Positions 1 to 7,525 of a stretch of 36,116 nt of DNA are shown here, one piece after another (within the stretch, counting starts at the first letter, position 1; every line of letters starts with the position of its first letter). The notes under the pieces were generated by a model. It did not search any database, had not been told where the DNA came from, and worked only from the letters and a program-made list of their open reading frames with translations. The translations under genes and the position numbers were made by a program. The DNA lies in contig JAKMFL010000056.1 of assembly GCA_022425485.1 (NCBI GenBank), positions 1 through 36,116 on the forward strand. Direction: 5' to 3'. Source of the stretch: Alphaproteobacteria bacterium (GTDB lineage Bacteria > Pseudomonadota > Alphaproteobacteria > Puniceispirillales > Puniceispirillaceae).

Positions 1-61
1 ATATGTATAAATCCTATAAATTACTGATAATATTATAAATACTTGTAATTTTTTGAATTAA

Positions 62-115
62 AGCACCACGTTGACATCGTGGGGGTCACTGGTTCAATCC
101 CAGTACGCTCCACCA
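62..115 (+). tRNA. 3' fragment of tRNA-Val(GAC), probable attachment-site remnant
   Basis: The anticodon stem (66-70 with 78-82) closes a seven-base loop carrying GAC at 73-75. A five-base variable loop follows, then a perfect T arm (88-104), the 3' acceptor strand (105-111), discriminator A and an encoded CCA. The 5' acceptor strand and D arm are missing: the sequence before about 62 is AT-rich and cannot pair with the acceptor strand. A 3' tRNA half abutting foreign-looking DNA is what site-specific integration into a tRNA gene leaves at one end. The break lies in the D arm, not the anticodon loop, so a group I intron does not explain it. The fragment identity is seen; the integration history is inferred. 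Confidence 0.82.
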
Positions 116-130
116 TCTGAAAGCAAAGAA

Positions 131-160
131 AACAGCGCCTTTCGGCGCTGTTGTGCTTTT
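131..160 (+). terminator. Rho-independent terminator after the tRNA-Val fragment
   Basis: A perfect nine-base-pair GC-rich stem (131-139 with 144-152) with a TTTC loop is followed by a T-rich run. It lies 15 bases after the encoded CCA, so it is probably the native terminator of the tRNA gene. On the other strand it could also stop transcription of the minus-strand gene that ends at 181. Confidence 0.8.
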
Positions 161-180
161 TGGGGTGTTTTCAAAAAAGT

Positions 181-1491
181 TTAGTCTTCATCTTCACTAG
201 AATCTATTTCAATAGGCTTCGGCGCCTTTGCGACCCATGACTTCAAATTTTGGCCATAATTGTCATAGAATTTTTCTACTGTTCCTTCTAATTCACTTAT
301 AAACCGCTTTCGTGATTTAAAAACCCGCGTATCGTGCACCCTGATCTGTGGCATAAAAAAAGCGATAGTTGCTGTTTTGCTCTGTAGACTAGGGTTGTCC
401 TTTGTTAAGCGGTTTAGCGTCACAAAGTCATCTTTGGCTCTGGAACTCCAGCGAACTTTAATTAGAAAACTCTCATCATCATGTTCAACCAATTGCCGGC
501 GCATCCAGTTAACTTTTCCCGCAACCGTTTTTTTATCTTTTGGAGCTTGAAGTTCCATCCCGACCACGAATGTGCTTCTTGAAATATCTATTTCAACAGA
601 TAAGGTAGACGCTGCATTTGGTATATTATATTGGCAGACAATTGATTTGCCATCCGCTATGGTACGCATGATAGATTTTTGCCAAAGAGTCTTGTCATTT
701 ATAAAGCTCGTAGCAAGCTTTGTTGTGCAATTGACGCCTAGATGGTCGGTTAAATTTAAAGCAATCTCTGAAAACTCTTCAACGAGTGCGTTTGCCGTCT
801 CTTCTAAGTGAATATTATTCGCATCCGAAGCCATATTAGAGGTTATTGATGTCCAGCTAGGTGGCATCATTGAAAAACTTTTATTGCCAACGGAATCATC
901 ACGCAAGAACCGGATAAGCTCCTCAATCACATATAATTTTTCTCTATCTTCTAATTCATTGTCGCGCTTTAACAGGGAGGCTTCAGACAAGATTAAACGC
1001 CATGAGAAATGGTATAATGTAACCTTATTCAAAAACTTCTTTGGTATGTTAACAGGCGATTGAACCACTCGAGGTGAGAATTCATTTGAAATCGTTATGA
1101 TTGCGTCAATATTATTTATTTTTGCAGCTTCTAAATATCGGCAAATTTGCTCTGGATCTAGTTTACTATTCCCTACTTTTGCCTCTATCAGAGCAGACCA
1201 TTCATTCCGATTTTTGATATATAGATATCCATCTGGCCTGTTTATCTTTGATGCAGTTTCCTTCGATAAATTTACTTCCGTAAATGTTTTGAATTTTGTT
1301 TTATCGGTAATGCGTAGCCCAACATCTTTTATAAGCTGGCCTAATAGCTCAGGTACAATATGAAAGGTAGCTAATAGCGTAGAGACGGCTATCTGCTCTT
1401 TGTTTGTAGCTTTTAACGAAGGGAATAATCGCGCTCTATTTCCTCTAGCTATATGCTTAGGGTAGCTATTTTTATTTTCAACTTTTTGCAT
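181..1491 (-). CDS. PD-(D/E)XK nuclease-like protein of unknown role
   Basis: A 436-residue protein. Residues 80-120 show a PD-(D/E)XK nuclease core: RPDG with Asp87, a strand ending in Glu103-Ala-Lys105, then QxxxY (Gln115, Tyr119), the arrangement of RecB/Cas4-type nucleases. An N-terminal segment beginning around ARGNRARLFP and a long conserved-looking C-terminal half are not assigned to a known domain. The C-terminus is acidic (SSEDED). An upstream in-frame start at 1605 exists, but its extra 38 residues look non-coding and overlap the region in front of arsH, so the ATG at 1491 is preferred; no clear SD supports either. The gene is visibly more AT-rich than the DNA to its right and lies beside a tRNA-derived island junction, which suggests transfer. 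A defence or DNA-processing role is possible but not shown. Confidence 0.85.
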   Translation of the reverse strand: MQKVENKNSYPKHIARGNRARLFPSLKATNKEQIAVSTLLATFHIVPELLGQLIKDVGLRITDKTKFKTFTEVNLSKETASKINRPDGYLYIKNRNEWSALIEAKVGNSKLDPEQICRYLEAAKINNIDAIITISNEFSPRVVQSPVNIPKKFLNKVTLYHFSWRLILSEASLLKRDNELEDREKLYVIEELIRFLRDDSVGNKSFSMMPPSWTSITSNMASDANNIHLEETANALVEEFSEIALNLTDHLGVNCTTKLATSFINDKTLWQKSIMRTIADGKSIVCQYNIPNAASTLSVEIDISRSTFVVGMELQAPKDKKTVAGKVNWMRRQLVEHDDESFLIKVRWSSRAKDDFVTLNRLTKDNPSLQSKTATIAFFMPQIRVHDTRVFKSRKRFISELEGTVEKFYDNYGQNLKSWVAKAPKPIEIDSSEDED

Positions 1492-1702
1492 ATTTAAAAA
1501 TAAATAATTCAATTTTAGATTACTATCAATAAAATGAATAATACAACTTTGCAACGTAATACTGAATTGTAGGATTCTTAAGTCAACCATTAGATTGACG
1601 GGCACTAAAGCTGTTTTATATCCGTATTTCTCTAGCGTGAGCCTAGGTGAGTGTGGTAATTTCTGCCTCTCATTAAATATTCGCGTAGATGGTAACTGCC
1701 TG

Positions 1703-2410
1703 ATGACAACACCTAACCTTGATAAAGCTAACTTGCCTCCAATTCAGTATGACCAGCTTGCCTCAGATGGCCAAACTCCCGTGAAAATTGCGCTTCTTTA
1801 TGGCTCTTTGCGGGAGCGATCTTATAGCCGCCTGCTGGTCGAAGAAGCGATGCGTATTCTTGAGGTATTAGGCGCAGAATGCCGCATTTTTAATCCATCT
1901 GGTCTGCCCCTGCCAGATGATGGGGTGGATGCCAGCCATCGAAAGGTGGCCGAGCTGCGAGAGCTTATTAGCTGGTCTGAAGGGATGGTTTGGTGCTCAC
2001 CCGAACGGCATGGTGCAATGACTGGCATTATGAAATCACAAATAGACTGGATACCGCTGTCAATAGGCTCGGTGCGGCCCACGCAAGGCAAAACGCTGGC
2101 GGTCATGCAAGTGTCTGGCGGCTCACAAAGTTTTAATAGCGTAAATCAGCTGCGGATTTTAGGGCGCTGGATGCGATGCCTGACCATCCCCAACCAGTCT
2201 TCTGTGCCAAAAGCATTTCAGCAGTTTGATGAGGAAGGACGGATGCTTGCTTCTGCCTATTATGACCGGGTGGTGGATGTGATGGAAGAGTTGGTCAAAT
2301 TTACCCACTTAACCAGAGGGCGGAGCGACTATCTAACCGATAGATATAGCGAGCGTGTCGAAAGCGCTGAAGCACTATCTAGCCGCGTTAGGGGTACGAG
2401 CGCATCTTAA
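1703..2410 (+). CDS. arsH: ArsH-type NADPH-dependent FMN reductase
   Basis: The 235-residue product carries the flavodoxin-like ArsH signature: GSLRERSYS near residues 34-42 (FMN phosphate loop), the segment [20 protein letters not shown], and later [11 protein letters not shown] and [12 protein letters not shown]. ArsH enzymes reduce FMN, azo dyes and quinones with NADPH and can oxidise trivalent organoarsenicals, so they are linked to arsenic and oxidative-stress resistance. The frame is open from 1595, but the ATG at 1703 gives the usual family length and N-terminus. No arsR, arsB or arsC is nearby, so this is a stand-alone copy. The next small gene begins directly after its stop codon. 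Confidence 0.93.
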   Translation: MTTPNLDKANLPPIQYDQLASDGQTPVKIALLYGSLRERSYSRLLVEEAMRILEVLGAECRIFNPSGLPLPDDGVDASHRKVAELRELISWSEGMVWCSPERHGAMTGIMKSQIDWIPLSIGSVRPTQGKTLAVMQVSGGSQSFNSVNQLRILGRWMRCLTIPNQSSVPKAFQQFDEEGRMLASAYYDRVVDVMEELVKFTHLTRGRSDYLTDRYSERVESAEALSSRVRGTSAS

Positions 2411-2584
2411 ATGATTAAAATCGTTCTGCTATCTGTGTTTTCTGGCGTTGTAGTGCTTCTGCTGTTTATGGCAAGCAAGCGCTTACGGGCAGGCTTCTCA
2501 CGGATAGCGCAAAACCCTTTGGTCAGAGGCTTGCTGTTTCGGGGTATCTGGCGGTTAATTAGGTTGCTCATTTTCAGGCGATAA
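2411..2584 (+). CDS. Small (57-residue) single-pass membrane protein
   Basis: An ATG immediately follows the arsH TAA, which would allow translational coupling. The protein starts MIKIVLLSVFSG, has one hydrophobic helix of about 18 residues (4-21), and ends in a strongly basic, amphipathic tail with many Arg and Lys (MASKRLRAGF, then RGIWRLIRLLIFRR). The charge pattern suggests an N-out, C-in anchor with a membrane-surface tail. I do not recognise a family. Coding status rests on the junction with arsH, the hydrophobic-then-basic composition and absence of another gene in the gap. Confidence 0.55.
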   Translation: MIKIVLLSVFSGVVVLLLFMASKRLRAGFSRIAQNPLVRGLLFRGIWRLIRLLIFRR

Positions 2585-2654
2585 TCATACTCTAATTTAG
2601 GTATAGCGCCTTAACAGGCTAGGCTCTGGCCAGTAAATCTAAAGGGGATGAAAG

Positions 2655-3389
2655 ATGAATAGTTTGAAAAAGGCAGTGATAACGGGGGCAACAAGCGGTA
2701 TTGGCTTTGCGTTGGCGCGCGCACTCGCTAGCTCTGGCAGAGAAGTCTTAGCCATTGGCCGAAACACAGAGCAACTTCAACTGCTAGCAGAAGCACCCGC
2801 AATTACGACGCTCTGCGCAGATATCCGTGAAAATGAGGGCATAATTCCAGACATCCTCGCTTTTACCCCTGATATTTTGGTGAATAATGCTGGGGTTGGG
2901 CATGGGATAGATGGGCTGGATAATCTGCCCCTTCACCTGATTCAAGAAGCGATAGATATTAATGTTACGGCACCGATTACGCTAACCGCGGCTCTGATGG
3001 AACAGATGAAGACGCAAAAGCGCGGTCATATCGTTAATATTGGCTCTATAGCTGGATTACATAATTTATATTCAGCTCTCTATGGTGCAACAAAATCAGC
3101 CCTTCATTTGTTTAGCCAGAATTTGCGCACAGAGCTTAGCGGCTCAGCCGTCCGCGTTACTGAAATCTGCCCGGGGCGGGTTTCTACTGGTTTTTTTCAG
3201 GCCGCATCTGGCAATCAAGAACGCCTTGATAGTCTTAGCCAGTCTGGCATTGCTGAATTAACACCAGAAGATGTCGCCAATGCCGTTTTATATGCGCTGG
3301 ACGCCCCTATGCATGTAAATGTTGCCACCATTGAGATATTGCCCCTGCAACAGGCGGTGGGCGGCATGAAGCTGAGCCCTTCTGAATAG
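2655..3389 (+). CDS. Short-chain dehydrogenase/reductase (SDR)
   Basis: A 244-residue classical SDR. The Rossmann glycine motif TGATSGIG is at residues 10-17, NNAG at 77-80, and the catalytic Ser131, Tyr143 and Lys147 lie in GSIAG and YGATK. PGRVSTGF follows, where the cofactor loop sits. An Arg at the end of the second strand (GRN, about residue 36) suggests NADP(H) preference. Overall it resembles YdfG-type 3-hydroxy acid/serine dehydrogenases, but the substrate cannot be read from sequence. A good SD (AAGGGGA) lies 8-14 bases before the ATG. It stands alone and converges on the GFA gene. Confidence 0.93.
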   Translation: MNSLKKAVITGATSGIGFALARALASSGREVLAIGRNTEQLQLLAEAPAITTLCADIRENEGIIPDILAFTPDILVNNAGVGHGIDGLDNLPLHLIQEAIDINVTAPITLTAALMEQMKTQKRGHIVNIGSIAGLHNLYSALYGATKSALHLFSQNLRTELSGSAVRVTEICPGRVSTGFFQAASGNQERLDSLSQSGIAELTPEDVANAVLYALDAPMHVNVATIEILPLQQAVGGMKLSPSE

Positions 3390-3435
3390 GCATATTAAAG
3401 CAGGCCTACGGGCTAGCGCGGGCTCTTTACTGCCC

Positions 3436-3903
3436 TCACGCGGGGTTCTGTCTATCCTCATCCTCTTTAATCGGCTTATAGGTGCCAGAGGTTTCAAACT
3501 TATTCACCGCATCTATTTCAACAAAATCAGCCTTTGTGCGCATAAATATCTCTCTGTTAACATCAAACCAGAATGAAGGGGGATCAAACGTACCTGCGGC
3601 GATCGCTGTCTTGCCACTTAGAAATTCTGAATCGATCTGCCAGTGGGTAGTTGTCCCGCATTTTTTGCAAAAACAGGTGGTTACATTGTTTCCAGATTGA
3701 GTCTTATATTTATGCTCAGACAAGTCTCCAGAAAGCAAAGTGACATCAGTGTCTGGGAAATAGGCGCCTACACCAAAGGCTGATCCCGTGCGCAGCTGGC
3801 AATATCGGCAATGACAAACAGCATGTATTTCTGGCTGGCCGGCTGTGCGATACCGTACCGCCCCACAGGCACATCCACCTTCATGAGTTTCCATTTCTGC
3901 CAT
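3436..3903 (-). CDS. GFA family (CENP-V/GFA domain) zinc protein
   Basis: A 155-residue protein with the full cysteine set of the GFA fold: Cys11/Cys13 in GGCACGAVRY, Cys30/Cys32/Cys35 in CHCRYC, and Cys77/Cys79/Cys82 in CFCKKCGT, which bind two zinc ions. The founding member was named glutathione-dependent formaldehyde-activating enzyme, but most paralogues have unknown substrates. The ATG at 3903 has a GGGAG-like SD; a second ATG three codons in is also possible. No glutathione or formaldehyde pathway gene is adjacent, so the role stays open. Confidence 0.93.
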   Translation of the reverse strand: MAEMETHEGGCACGAVRYRTAGQPEIHAVCHCRYCQLRTGSAFGVGAYFPDTDVTLLSGDLSEHKYKTQSGNNVTTCFCKKCGTTTHWQIDSEFLSGKTAIAAGTFDPPSFWFDVNREIFMRTKADFVEIDAVNKFETSGTYKPIKEDEDRQNPA

Positions 3904-4009
3904 TGTCCGCGCTCCCGAAAATTAAAAAAACAATATCTGAAAGTAAAGTCTAGCTGAGATGCGTTTGTTGTCAATTGAAGATAGAGATGCGCCTTAGCAC
4001 GCTTTTCCA

Positions 4010-4057
4010 GCATCCGCGTTTGATATTTTCTCGTAAAGAAAATAAGCGGCGGGATGC
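4010..4057 (+). promoter_or_regulatory. Two-part stem-loop in the leader of the TPR gene
   Basis: A perfect eight-base-pair hairpin (4024-4031 with 4037-4044, five-base loop) is nested inside a second helix made by GCATCC at 4010-4015 and GGATGC at 4052-4057. There is no T tract after it, so it does not look like a simple terminator. It ends about 35 bases before the ATG of the TPR gene and could act in its mRNA leader. Confidence 0.35.
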
Positions 4058-4091
4058 GTTGGTAGGACTTTTAAAATTCAGGAGCGACATT

Positions 4092-4577
4092 ATGCAAAGC
4101 AAACCTCTATTAACCCGTTTTTTTGCCGTAATAAGTCTAATATTATCGGGGCTTTTTATCCTTCCAACAGCTTTTGCGGCTGGCGGCGGCGGCGGCGATT
4201 CCTACAGCTCTAGCCCCTCTAAGCCTTATGGCTATAATAAAGCATTGAAGTTGGTGAAGGCACAGAAGTTTGCAGAAGCCATACCCGCATTATTGAAAAT
4301 TTCTGCCTCTGCCAAAGAAGATGCAGATGTTCAAAACTTGCTTGGCTTTTCCTATCGTAAGACAAAGCAATATGACAAAGCTGCCAAACATTATGAACGC
4401 GCGCTAAACCTTGACCCCAAACATAAAGGCGCACTGGAATATCAAGGGGAGTTGTTTTTGACATTAAAGGATAGGGCTGCGGCTGAGGCTAATCTTGAAA
4501 AGCTGAAAAAGATTTGCTGGCTTGGATGTAGCGAGCTTGATGACCTTGAAGAAGCGTTGAAAAACTATAAAGGCTAG
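4092..4577 (+). CDS. Exported TPR-repeat protein
   Basis: A 161-residue protein with a Sec signal peptide (basic MQSKPLLTRF, hydrophobic core to about residue 26, then AFA-A cleavage) followed by a Gly/Ser-rich stretch and three tetratricopeptide-like helical pairs: one around YNKALKLVKAQKFAEAIPAL, a canonical repeat in DADVQNLLGFSYRKTKQYDKAAKHYERALNL that continues into DPKHKGALEYQGELFLTLKD, and a final partial repeat with two cysteines. TPRs mediate protein contacts, so this is likely a periplasmic adaptor. The frame is open upstream to 3975, but the ATG at 4092 has a good SD (AGGAGCG) and begins the signal peptide. It converges with the small membrane gene ending at 4619. Confidence 0.85.
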   Translation: MQSKPLLTRFFAVISLILSGLFILPTAFAAGGGGGDSYSSSPSKPYGYNKALKLVKAQKFAEAIPALLKISASAKEDADVQNLLGFSYRKTKQYDKAAKHYERALNLDPKHKGALEYQGELFLTLKDRAAAEANLEKLKKICWLGCSELDDLEEALKNYKG

Positions 4578-4618
4578 AGACAAAAAGAAGACAATATTGT
4601 CCTTATAAAATCTGGCTA

Positions 4619-4825
4619 TTAAAATATCTGCGTTGCGCCCCAGACAATATAGACCAGAATTAATCCGGCAATAATCAGGTTAAATCTAGTCAGTAGCGGC
4701 TTTTGGACTCTCGGCTGCGGCGCCATTTTTTGACGGGAAGGCAGGCCAAGCTTTGCGGATAGTTTGGATGCACCTGCCCATACCAACATTCCTAAAATAA
4801 TGAGAATTATCGCTTTTCCGAGCAT
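4619..4825 (-). CDS. Small two-helix membrane protein
   Basis: A 68-residue protein starting MLGKAIILIILG, with a hydrophobic helix at residues 2-17, a basic middle (SRQKMAPQPRVQKP), and a second helix at about 48-65 ending near the C-terminus. The two helices with a positively charged linker predict a hairpin with the linker inside the cell. The frame is open to 4888, but the extra residues are not protein-like and the ATG at 4825 begins the first helix. It is the last gene of a minus-strand run behind the histidine phosphatase and the 61-residue membrane protein. Family not recognised. Confidence 0.65.
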   Translation of the reverse strand: MLGKAIILIILGMLVWAGASKLSAKLGLPSRQKMAPQPRVQKPLLTRFNLIIAGLILVYIVWGATQIF

Positions 4826-4890
4826 TGTATCTATGGCCTTTTTTGCCGGCTGGCAGGTTAGGGTCTGTTGGTGAGGCGAGCAGGACAATG

Positions 4891-5076
4891 TTAGTTTGAA
4901 AACCCGCTACCCAACCCTTGAAAAATCCCTTTCAAGCGCGGCGATGTGGCTTGTGAAGGTGTTTCTGGCGCAAACGCTGTATTGTTTGGCTTTAAATAGG
5001 GCTGAATTTTTATCAACCCAAATATAAGCACAGCTAACACTAAAACGGTAACTAATATTTTGCCCGCAATTCGCAT
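4891..5076 (-). CDS. Small single-pass membrane protein
   Basis: A 61-residue protein: one N-terminal transmembrane helix (about residues 4-24), then a polar tail rich in Pro, Thr and Ser ending GLGSGFSN. Start and stop fit the operon: its ATG is seven bases after the stop of the phosphatase gene, with an AGGGGA SD inside that gene's end, so the two are probably co-translated. The tail would face the periplasm or cytoplasm depending on topology, which the sequence does not decide. No family recognised. Confidence 0.65.
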   Translation of the reverse strand: MRIAGKILVTVLVLAVLIFGLIKIQPYLKPNNTAFAPETPSQATSPRLKGIFQGLGSGFSN

Positions 5077-5083
5077 AATTTGC

Positions 5084-5632
5084 TTAATCCCCTATTACTT
5101 TCGCAACCCCTGTTTGTGGGTTATAGCTAACCATTCCGCCACTAGAAACACCAATCCCTGTAATAGCTGAAATAGTCACAAAATGGGTAACCATGATGGT
5201 GATACCATCACGGCCATCTAGGCTATCCAGTCTTTTGGTTAAGCTGGCAAGGGTCTCTTTTTTTGGCACAATTCCCTGATAAAAAGAATTAAGGCCGGGG
5301 GCCGAGCTAACAGGGCCTAGCCCCATTTCAGTAGCGGTGTCTTTGCACCGGCACCATTGGCTAGTTAGAATAGCAGAAATCTGTAATTTCGCGGCACGCA
5401 GCCTTGCGCCAATTTTGCGTGCTTGTTCTCTTCCGGCTGCACTTAGGTTGCGCTGTGTTTGGCAATCTTCCACTTTAAAATGCGATGGATCGCCAGACCC
5501 GGGTGCGAGTGCATGGCGAATAAACAACACATGACCATCTGGATTGGCAGCATACTCATCAAGGCTTAACGCATGGCTAATAGATGGCCAACACGCCAGA
5601 AAGAACAATAATATTAATCGTCTAAATACCAT
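5084..5632 (-). CDS. Periplasmic histidine phosphatase superfamily protein
   Basis: A 182-residue protein with a signal peptide (MVFRRLILLFFLACWPSISHA) and the branch 1 histidine phosphatase catalytic set: Arg39-His40 in LFIRHA, an Arg in TQRNLSAAG, another in SQWCRCKDTA, and the second His in MVTHFVT. The usual RHG is RHA here, as in several exported members. The family transfers phosphate through a phosphohistidine; SixA and Ais are relatives, but the substrate is unknown. Cys58 plus a CRC pair could form disulfides in the periplasm. It leads a three-gene minus-strand run with two tiny membrane proteins, which may anchor or assist it. Confidence 0.88.
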   Translation of the reverse strand: MVFRRLILLFFLACWPSISHALSLDEYAANPDGHVLFIRHALAPGSGDPSHFKVEDCQTQRNLSAAGREQARKIGARLRAAKLQISAILTSQWCRCKDTATEMGLGPVSSAPGLNSFYQGIVPKKETLASLTKRLDSLDGRDGITIMVTHFVTISAITGIGVSSGGMVSYNPQTGVAKVIGD

Positions 5633-5667
5633 AACTAAGCCTTGTTGATTCGCATATATGACGCGCG

Positions 5668-5859
5668 CTATTTGGATTTCATCATTTCAGATAAAGCAGA
5701 TTGAATGCGCCCCTTATCTAGCTGGTGGGCCGTGCGCAAACTGGCGATTTTATCTTCTAAATTCTTGGCCTTACTATCAATCAGCGTCTTTATCTGCTGT
5801 TGACGTTTGTCTTTTTTCGTCTGCAATTTTTCTACATTCAGGGTGTCTTTATCGCTCAT
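5668..5859 (-). CDS. Small charged coiled-coil protein
   Basis: A 63-residue, very hydrophilic protein starting MSDKDTLNVEKLQ and rich in Lys, Gln and Asp, with a heptad-like pattern over residues 8-45 that predicts a coiled coil. The ATG at 5859 has a GGAG eight bases upstream; a GTG three codons earlier is less likely because it would sit on the SD. It lies 35 bases upstream of the histidine phosphatase gene on the same strand and may be co-transcribed. No family recognised. Confidence 0.62.
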   Translation of the reverse strand: MSDKDTLNVEKLQTKKDKRQQQIKTLIDSKAKNLEDKIASLRTAHQLDKGRIQSALSEMMKSK

Positions 5860-5951
5860 AGCTGTCACTCCATCCAGACGTAAACGCTCTTTTGCTAGCC
5901 TAACATCCTTCTCTCTCTACATGAATGCTCTAAATTAGATTTATGTATTCG

Positions 5952-5996
5952 GCTAGTCTGGCCTATCTGGCTAATCTGACTAGTCTGCCTAAATTG
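5952..5996. repeat. 9-bp degenerate tandem repeat, about five units
   Basis: Units GCTAGTCTG, GCCTATCTG, GCTAATCTG, ACTAGTCTG and the decayed CCTAAATTG run head to tail in the non-coding gap between the coiled-coil gene and the Pro-rich membrane protein gene. No spacer separates the units. Confidence 0.75.
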
Positions 5997-6084
5997 AGAG
6001 ACATAAAGTAAAGTAAGCATTTTTATAATCCTGTCGTTTTAAACGGAGAGGGAAATAGCCGGCGCTGGTTAGGGCGGCTCTGTG

Positions 6085-6666
6085 ATGGATAAATTTATGC
6101 AAAGAGTTAAAATAAAGCGCCTGTTTTTTGCAGCTGGCATTTTGCTGGTATCGGCTTTTGGTTGGTTTTTGCTCCCGCCCCCCTTTCACGGCGCGGGGAG
6201 TGCCGCGCTTGCCTGTTGTTATGACCCGCCAGCCGCCACTATCACACCAGACGCTCCGTCAGCTTCGAGTGAGCCCTCTACGCCAGATTCTGATACGCCG
6301 CCGTCAACGCCCGCGAGCGAGAAATCTACGAAAACAGATGCTGCTGGTCAGGCAGATGATGAAACCCCGCCACCACCTAGCTTAGCAGAGATGCTTTTGC
6401 AGCCCGCCCGCAAGGCTATCGCTAGCGGTGAATGGCTAAAGGCACAAATTATTGTTGATGCGGCACAAGGAAGGCTAGGGGCGGAGCCTGAATTACAAAG
6501 GCTGAAAGCAGAAATTAACACCCATTTTGGCCTAGCAGCGCCGCAAGCCTCGCCGCTTGTAGCACCGCCGCCCTTTATGACAGGAAAATTACAGGCTCTT
6601 GCATCCAGCAGTGACCCGTTAAACGCAGTCTTGTCTGAATTAGGGGCAGGGCGCTCACTGCCCTAA
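6085..6666 (+). CDS. Membrane-anchored protein with Pro/Ser/Thr-rich linker
   Basis: A 193-residue protein: basic N-terminus, one hydrophobic segment (about residues 12-30, FFAAGILLVSAFGWFLLP), a low-complexity region rich in Pro, Ser, Thr and Asp (about 45-98), then a short helical domain from SLAEMLLQPARKAIASGEW to about residue 150. The layout, anchor-linker-small domain, suggests an envelope protein reaching across the periplasm. The Cys pair after the anchor does not fit a lipobox. Start is uncertain: GTG 6082, ATG 6085 and ATG 6097 are all in frame and none has a strong SD. Family not recognised. Confidence 0.68.
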   Translation: MDKFMQRVKIKRLFFAAGILLVSAFGWFLLPPPFHGAGSAALACCYDPPAATITPDAPSASSEPSTPDSDTPPSTPASEKSTKTDAAGQADDETPPPPSLAEMLLQPARKAIASGEWLKAQIIVDAAQGRLGAEPELQRLKAEINTHFGLAAPQASPLVAPPPFMTGKLQALASSSDPLNAVLSELGAGRSLP

Positions 6667-6673
6667 GCTGGCA

Positions 6674-6727
6674 CAGCCTCTCAGCTCTATGGCCTTTCAA
6701 ATTGGCGAGAGGCTGAGGGTTTGTTTT
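6674..6727 (+). terminator. Possible terminator between convergent genes
   Basis: CAGCCTCTC (6674-6682) pairs perfectly with GAGAGGCTG (6707-6715) around a 24-base loop, followed by GGGTTTGTTTT. It follows the plus-strand gene ending at 6666 and overlaps the last codons of the minus-strand DUF1028 gene. The long loop lowers confidence. Confidence 0.45.
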
Positions 6728-7436
6728 CGGCTTTGCGTGCCTCCTCACCTGCCTTAATCAACGCCTCTATTTTGCTTCTATCGGCATGGCCGCTAAAATT
6801 TGCGCTACTCCCCATCATTTCAGTAAAATGGATATAACGCTCGCCTGCCACATCAAGCAGACGCCGGATTTCTATCAGGGGCTCTGCATCATCATCACAG
6901 CGCAGATCAAGCCATGGAAATGCCTCGCCGCGATGAATAGTCAAGCTAGCGGATTGCCGCCCACGCTTATCCCCGCCTGCCGCCTCACCCGCTTCCATTG
7001 CCAGCAATAGGCGCTCAGCAAAGGGCACGCTTTTTGTGTCGAGATAGCAGCTTAGCATATCTTCTAGAACGCGCTCTCCTGCCAGCATATTGCCCGCAAC
7101 AGAGATATTTTCCGCTGTCTTATGGCCAGCCCAATCAATACATTCGCTTCCCGTAAATCCCGCGCTCTGCCCATCTGCTGTCATTAGATGAACTTGTCTT
7201 TGATGGTGCCCGCTATCTTTGCTTTTCAAGGTCTTTAGTACCGTTTCTGGAAAATCACCTGCTGCTAAGAGCTTGCCTCCCTCCACCCCCCAAACAGGAT
7301 TGACCAAAGCTTGGCTAGCAATGGCGCCAAATGGGGTGATAAAAGGGATTGTGGCGCCAACAGCAAAAAACCGACTGGCAACGGCAACGCCGAGGTGACC
7401 TGTCTCTGGCTCGCGGGCGATAAGGGAAAAGGTCAT
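6687..7436 (-). CDS. DUF1028 family (Ntn-hydrolase-like) protein
   Basis: A 249-residue protein that matches DUF1028 from its first residues: MTFSLIAREPETGHLGVAVASRFFAVG, then FGAIASQALVNPVWG, and GEAAGGDKRGRQSASL later. The fold is thought to resemble N-terminal nucleophile hydrolases, but no enzyme activity is generally accepted for the family. The C-terminal 40 residues are charged and probably variable. A GTG four codons upstream is in frame, but the ATG at 7436 gives the standard family start. It is divergent from the mmcB-like gene across an 89-base gap. Confidence 0.9.
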   Translation of the reverse strand: MTFSLIAREPETGHLGVAVASRFFAVGATIPFITPFGAIASQALVNPVWGVEGGKLLAAGDFPETVLKTLKSKDSGHHQRQVHLMTADGQSAGFTGSECIDWAGHKTAENISVAGNMLAGERVLEDMLSCYLDTKSVPFAERLLLAMEAGEAAGGDKRGRQSASLTIHRGEAFPWLDLRCDDDAEPLIEIRRLLDVAGERYIHFTEMMGSSANFSGHADRSKIEALIKAGEEARKAENKPSASRQFERP

Positions 7437-7525
7437 TTTGTTATACACTTTCTGTGGTTAATTTTGTTAGATTTAAGAGTAGCGCGGCAGCGCCAATTGC
7501 CAAGTCCGAATAGTAGGGGGATGCC

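Noticed and set aside
62-115. Acceptor piece of a two-part alphaproteobacterial tmRNA, or an intron-split tRNA
   Set aside because: A normal anticodon arm with a seven-base loop reading GAC and a five-base variable loop is present, which a tmRNA lacks; the break lies in the D arm, whereas bacterial tRNA group I introns interrupt the anticodon loop.
6205-6220. Lipobox in the Pro-rich membrane protein
   Set aside because: The Cys pair lacks Leu at -3 and sits too far behind the hydrophobic segment.
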